Positions 61,882-64,000 of a stretch of 64,000 nt of DNA are shown one piece after another; positions within the stretch are counted from its first letter, which is position 1, and every line of letters begins with the position of its first letter. Both the position numbers and the translations under genes were made by a program. Source of the stretch: Cytobacillus sp. NJ13 (lineage in GTDB: Bacteria > Bacillota > Bacilli > Bacillales > Cytobacillaceae); the NCBI GenBank assembly GCA_030348385.1, contig JAUCFP010000006.1, forward strand, positions 5,227,720-5,291,719, in the 5' to 3' direction. Under the pieces are notes generated by a model. That model ran no database searches, had not been told where the DNA came from, and worked only from the letters and a program-made list of their open reading frames with translations.

Positions 61882-61909
61882 AAAGAGCAGGGGAACCTGC
61901 TCTTACTCT
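61882..61909. terminator. Bidirectional terminator between two hypothetical genes
   Basis: AAGAGCAGG and CCTGCTCTT pair across GGAA; the convergent stop lies inside. Confidence 0.85.
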
Positions 61910-62196
61910 TGTGTTTGAGAAAGGTTCACTCTGCAGAAAGCCGAAACCGTTTTTTCTTCCTCTTCATCTAAAGCGAAATCCAAAATGTTTCCTGAATGAC
62001 TTTCAACAAAATGATAATTAAGAATCCTCTCATCTTCTCCATTTTTATAATAAAGCACTCTTAACTTAAGGCCATTCTCTGAATATAATTCATCGTCTTC
62101 ATCTACATCGATATCTAAAAAGTATTCGTAGCGGTCTCCCGTTAAAATGCCAGTGGGATCCTGTATGTACTCAACAGTATAACTCGTAATGTTCAT
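61903..62196 (-). CDS. Hypothetical acidic protein (97 aa)
   Basis: The 97-residue acidic protein (MNITSYTVEYIQDPTGIL ... YFLDIDVDEDDELY ... ILDFALDEEEEKTVSAF) appears to be a conserved Bacillus family with alternating beta strands, of no known function to me. ATG 62196 is preceded by AAAGGGTGAAGACC; the frame extends upstream to 62271 without a binding site. It is monocistronic. Confidence 0.72.
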   Translation of the reverse strand: MNITSYTVEYIQDPTGILTGDRYEYFLDIDVDEDDELYSENGLKLRVLYYKNGEDERILNYHFVESHSGNILDFALDEEEEKTVSAFCRVNLSQTQE

Positions 62197-62315
62197 GGTC
62201 TTCACCCTTTCTTTCGCTGCTGTACATGTCATTATACACTTTTCCCAGATTGGTTTAATAGTATTTATCAATTTTTTGCCGTGTTTCTAAGGCTGCTGTG
62301 TAAGTTTAGAACTTT

Positions 62316-62345
62316 TTGACAGAACCCATTTAAATATGTTATACT
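62316..62345 (+). promoter_or_regulatory. ydjO promoter
   Basis: TTGACA-N18-TATACT is a strong SigA promoter, giving an approximately 120-nt leader. Confidence 0.75.
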
Positions 62346-62383
62346 AATTTTAGTTAAAAGAATATAATATATTGCCCATAAAC

Positions 62384-62437
62384 ACTTGTTATATAGAGCC
62401 AGTGGTTCGTCACTTTATATAGCAAGTGATTTTTATT
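62384..62437 (+). other. Terminator-like hairpin in the ydjO leader
   Basis: CACTTGTTATATAGAG pairs with CTTTATATAGCAAGTG (about 15 bp) and is followed by a T-rich tail (TTTTTATTTT). It lies 37 bp before the start codon, as in the csp leader at 57457, and could be a cold-responsive attenuator. Confidence 0.65.
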
Positions 62438-62474
62438 TTGGGTAAGGGTCTTACTCTTTGGGAGGTGCCTGATT

Positions 62475-62684
62475 ATGGCAATGGGATTTGGCAGAAAAAA
62501 TTTGGAAGAAATCAAGGTTGAAGAAGTGAAAATCTGGGAGTGTACATCTGAGTCCTGCAACTGCTGGGTAAGGGACAATTTCAAAAGCAGCCAGGTACCT
62601 ATTTGTCCGATTTGCAAAAGTGAAATGAAAGAAACGACTAAAGAATTGCAAGTCGTTAACAATAACAGCATCTTTTCTAAATAA
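62475..62684 (+). CDS. ydjO: Cold-inducible YdjO family protein
   Basis: The 69-residue protein has CxxxxC-type pairs (WECTSESCNCW; ICPICKSEM) that form a zinc ribbon, and the length and N-terminus (MAMGFGRKNLEEIK) match B. subtilis YdjO as I remember it. It is described as cold induced; function is otherwise unknown. The ATG follows TTTGGGAGGTGCCTGATT. The leader carries a terminator-like hairpin and the gene ends in its own terminator. Confidence 0.82.
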   Translation: MAMGFGRKNLEEIKVEEVKIWECTSESCNCWVRDNFKSSQVPICPICKSEMKETTKELQVVNNNSIFSK

Positions 62685-62955
62685 TTGTAAGGGCGATGAC
62701 ATCGCCCTTTATTTTTTTGCTGATTTTTTCTATTGCGCTTGCAAGCTCATCCGGTCTTAGAAATCCAATAGGGGAAAAGCCTTTTTAACATAATCAGATT
62801 CAATATCAAAATCCATACATTTTACCCGTTTTCATCATATTTAACTTTATAAGTGTAAGTAAGGGGAAATCTTACGTCAATTTGCCCTTCCTTCAAAGGT
62901 GAAGTATATGTTTGTCCATGAAGAACAAAATAACGGAAACGTGCTAAACTGGATG
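62677..62955 (-). pseudogene. Probable decayed gene opposite the ydjO end
   Basis: On the minus strand protein-like segments occur in successive frames: FRYFVLHGQTYTSPLKEGQ, FPLTYTYKVKYDENG, MDFDIESDYVKKAFP and GFLRPDELASAIEKISKKIK. Three single-base changes, in GGGTAAA, TTTT and TTTTCCCC, would join them into one frame of about 90 residues. No start codon or binding site remains, and the 3' end runs into the ydjO terminator. A sequencing error or chance resemblance cannot be excluded. It fills the 62685-62962 gap. Confidence 0.4.
62689..62718 (+). terminator. Terminator after ydjO
   Basis: AAGGGCGAT and ATCGCCCTT pair across GAC, followed by a T-rich run. Confidence 0.92.
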
Positions 62956-62962
62956 TGGAAGA

Positions 62963-63790
62963 ATGTCAAATTTACTTTGGTTTCTTGGATTAGTGCTCAT
63001 CAGCATAGGCCTTATTTATATAACTTATATTAAAACTGAATTTCGGTATAATCTTGCGGTTTACTTCTTCGTTATGGGACTTTCTTTCTTAATGGAATAC
63101 ATCGTATTAATTTTAGGCGACGCATACTCCTATTATCCGAAATTATTTTCTATCCAATGGTATGATGATGTTTTTGGTTCCAGTATATCACAGGCTTTTT
63201 TTATTCCTGGTGTATTGATGGCAATAGCTGCTTTTAGAATGCGCTTCAGATGGATTATTTTTATAATCGCCGCTATTTTTGGGATAGAAGAGCTGTTTCT
63301 CTGGCTGGGCATCTATGAACATAATTGGTGGAAATCCTGGTTTACCCCAATAATCTTGTTTGCTTCAGTTTTTGTTATTAAATGGTGGAGGAATAGTGTT
63401 GAAGCTCCCACTTTATTTATTCAATTTATAACTGTGTATATGGCCATCACCACAATTTTTCAGGGGATATCATTTGGTTTAACGGCTATCCTGGGAACTC
63501 ATCAGTATAAAATCGGATGGTTTGAATCACCTTATCAGGACCATATAGCTTTCAGTGTTCTAATTTGGATTATCTATGCACTGCTGCTGACCATTATCAT
63601 AATAAAATATTATCGAATTAAATGGATGGCCTTATTATTTTTTTCCGATTTAGCTTTTCATTCCTTTATGGTAAAAATGGACATTCTAGAAATAAACGCT
63701 TTTTGGAATCCTGCTTACTTTAGTGTGATACTTATGCTTTTGCTGATGTTAATCAGGAAATTAAATAATTATATGTTCTCATCAAACTGA
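62963..63790 (+). CDS. Polytopic membrane protein of unknown function
   Basis: The 275-residue protein has about eight hydrophobic helices with aromatic-rich loops (IQWYDDVFGSSIS; WLGIYEHNWWKSWF) and a short polar end. No transporter or enzyme motif is visible. The pattern recalls uncharacterised Bacillus membrane proteins of the CBO0543 type, but I cannot be sure. The ATG follows GGATGTGGAAGA. No partner gene is adjacent. The following 200 bp to the window edge hold no gene, only a promoter. Confidence 0.72.
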   Translation: MSNLLWFLGLVLISIGLIYITYIKTEFRYNLAVYFFVMGLSFLMEYIVLILGDAYSYYPKLFSIQWYDDVFGSSISQAFFIPGVLMAIAAFRMRFRWIIFIIAAIFGIEELFLWLGIYEHNWWKSWFTPIILFASVFVIKWWRNSVEAPTLFIQFITVYMAITTIFQGISFGLTAILGTHQYKIGWFESPYQDHIAFSVLIWIIYALLLTIIIIKYYRIKWMALLFFSDLAFHSFMVKMDILEINAFWNPAYFSVILMLLLMLIRKLNNYMFSSN

Positions 63791-63938
63791 AATTTATACT
63801 TTCAAAATGTTATCTGATGATCTAAAAACAACTGGAATAAAATACCACGAATAAAACGTTGACCTGAAACACTTGCGATGCTATTATTTAAGAACAGCTT
63901 TCACAAGATAACTGAAAGAAATTATTTTTAAAATGTTA

Positions 63939-63967
63939 TTGACGCTGAAAGTTGTAAGTGATATAGT
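63939..63967 (+). promoter_or_regulatory. SigA promoter at the window edge
   Basis: TTGACG-N17-TATAGT is a good promoter and should drive a gene just outside the window. Confidence 0.6.
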
Positions 63968-64000
63968 ATAAAAGTTGCTTCAAAAGATAGCAGCTGAAAT

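Overview
The window is a low-GC Firmicute chromosome segment, most likely a spore-forming Bacillaceae species of the broad Bacillus/Cytobacillus/Mesobacillus type. The evidence is AGGAGG-type ribosome binding sites, frequent TTG/GTG starts, sporulation genes (spo0M), a B. subtilis-like order (kamA, yokU, yozE, yodN-like, yozD, yodL, deoD, yodJ, ctpA), and Bacillus-type regulation: FMN and ZTP riboswitches, GlpP antitermination, cre sites and ECF-sigma promoters. No prophage, transposase, CRISPR array, rRNA or intact tRNA gene is visible. This is mostly core genome, and the unusual material lies in small genes, leaders and repeats.

Layout. 0-13.5 kb: lysine 2,3-aminomutase behind a sigma-54 promoter, small conserved Bacillus proteins, spo0M, a glycerophosphodiesterase, yodL, deoD, a D,D-carboxypeptidase lipoprotein, copZ, ctpA, an LCP lipoprotein and a methyltransferase. 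13.6-20.2 kb: a COG0523 GTPase, a secreted protein with a YkuD-like His/Cys signature, and a four-gene lipoprotein / response regulator / kinase / lipoprotein operon. 20.2-29.5 kb: a CAP-domain secreted protein, two Hsp20-like genes, a short-chain dehydrogenase lacking its usual Tyr, a MATE pump, a GNAT gene behind an unassigned structured leader RNA, an amidohydrolase, DedA and UppP. 29.6-38.2 kb: a DUF4870 membrane protein, a WYL regulator, a yxlEFG-like ABC cassette, a patatin, a subtilase, a tubby-like protein, a ResA-like thioredoxin and EcsC.

38.3-48.9 kb: FMN riboswitch and ribDEAH, an NCS2 purine permease, dapF, the NHEJ pair ligD/ku and a PAP2 phosphatase. 48.9-54.1 kb: the complete glycerol regulon glpP-glpF-glpK-glpD with two leader terminators. 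54.1-64 kb: a nucleoside hydrolase, two candidate small RNAs, ZTP-riboswitch-controlled folD, a cold-shock cluster (csp, DEAD-box helicase, csp, and ydjO further on), several hypothetical genes, a probable decayed gene and a polytopic membrane protein.

Functional links. The glp genes take up, phosphorylate and oxidise glycerol, and a glycerophosphodiesterase with its own cre-like site may feed the same pathway. ribDEAH makes lumazine and riboflavin. Envelope functions recur throughout (UppP, DedA, LCP, CtpA, VanY-type peptidase, DapF). Three candidate ECF-sigma promoters (spo0M, the DUF4870 gene, the yxlEFG cassette) suggest a cell-envelope-stress layer. Three copies of a dispersed palindromic repeat lie between genes, two of them in 5' untranslated regions.
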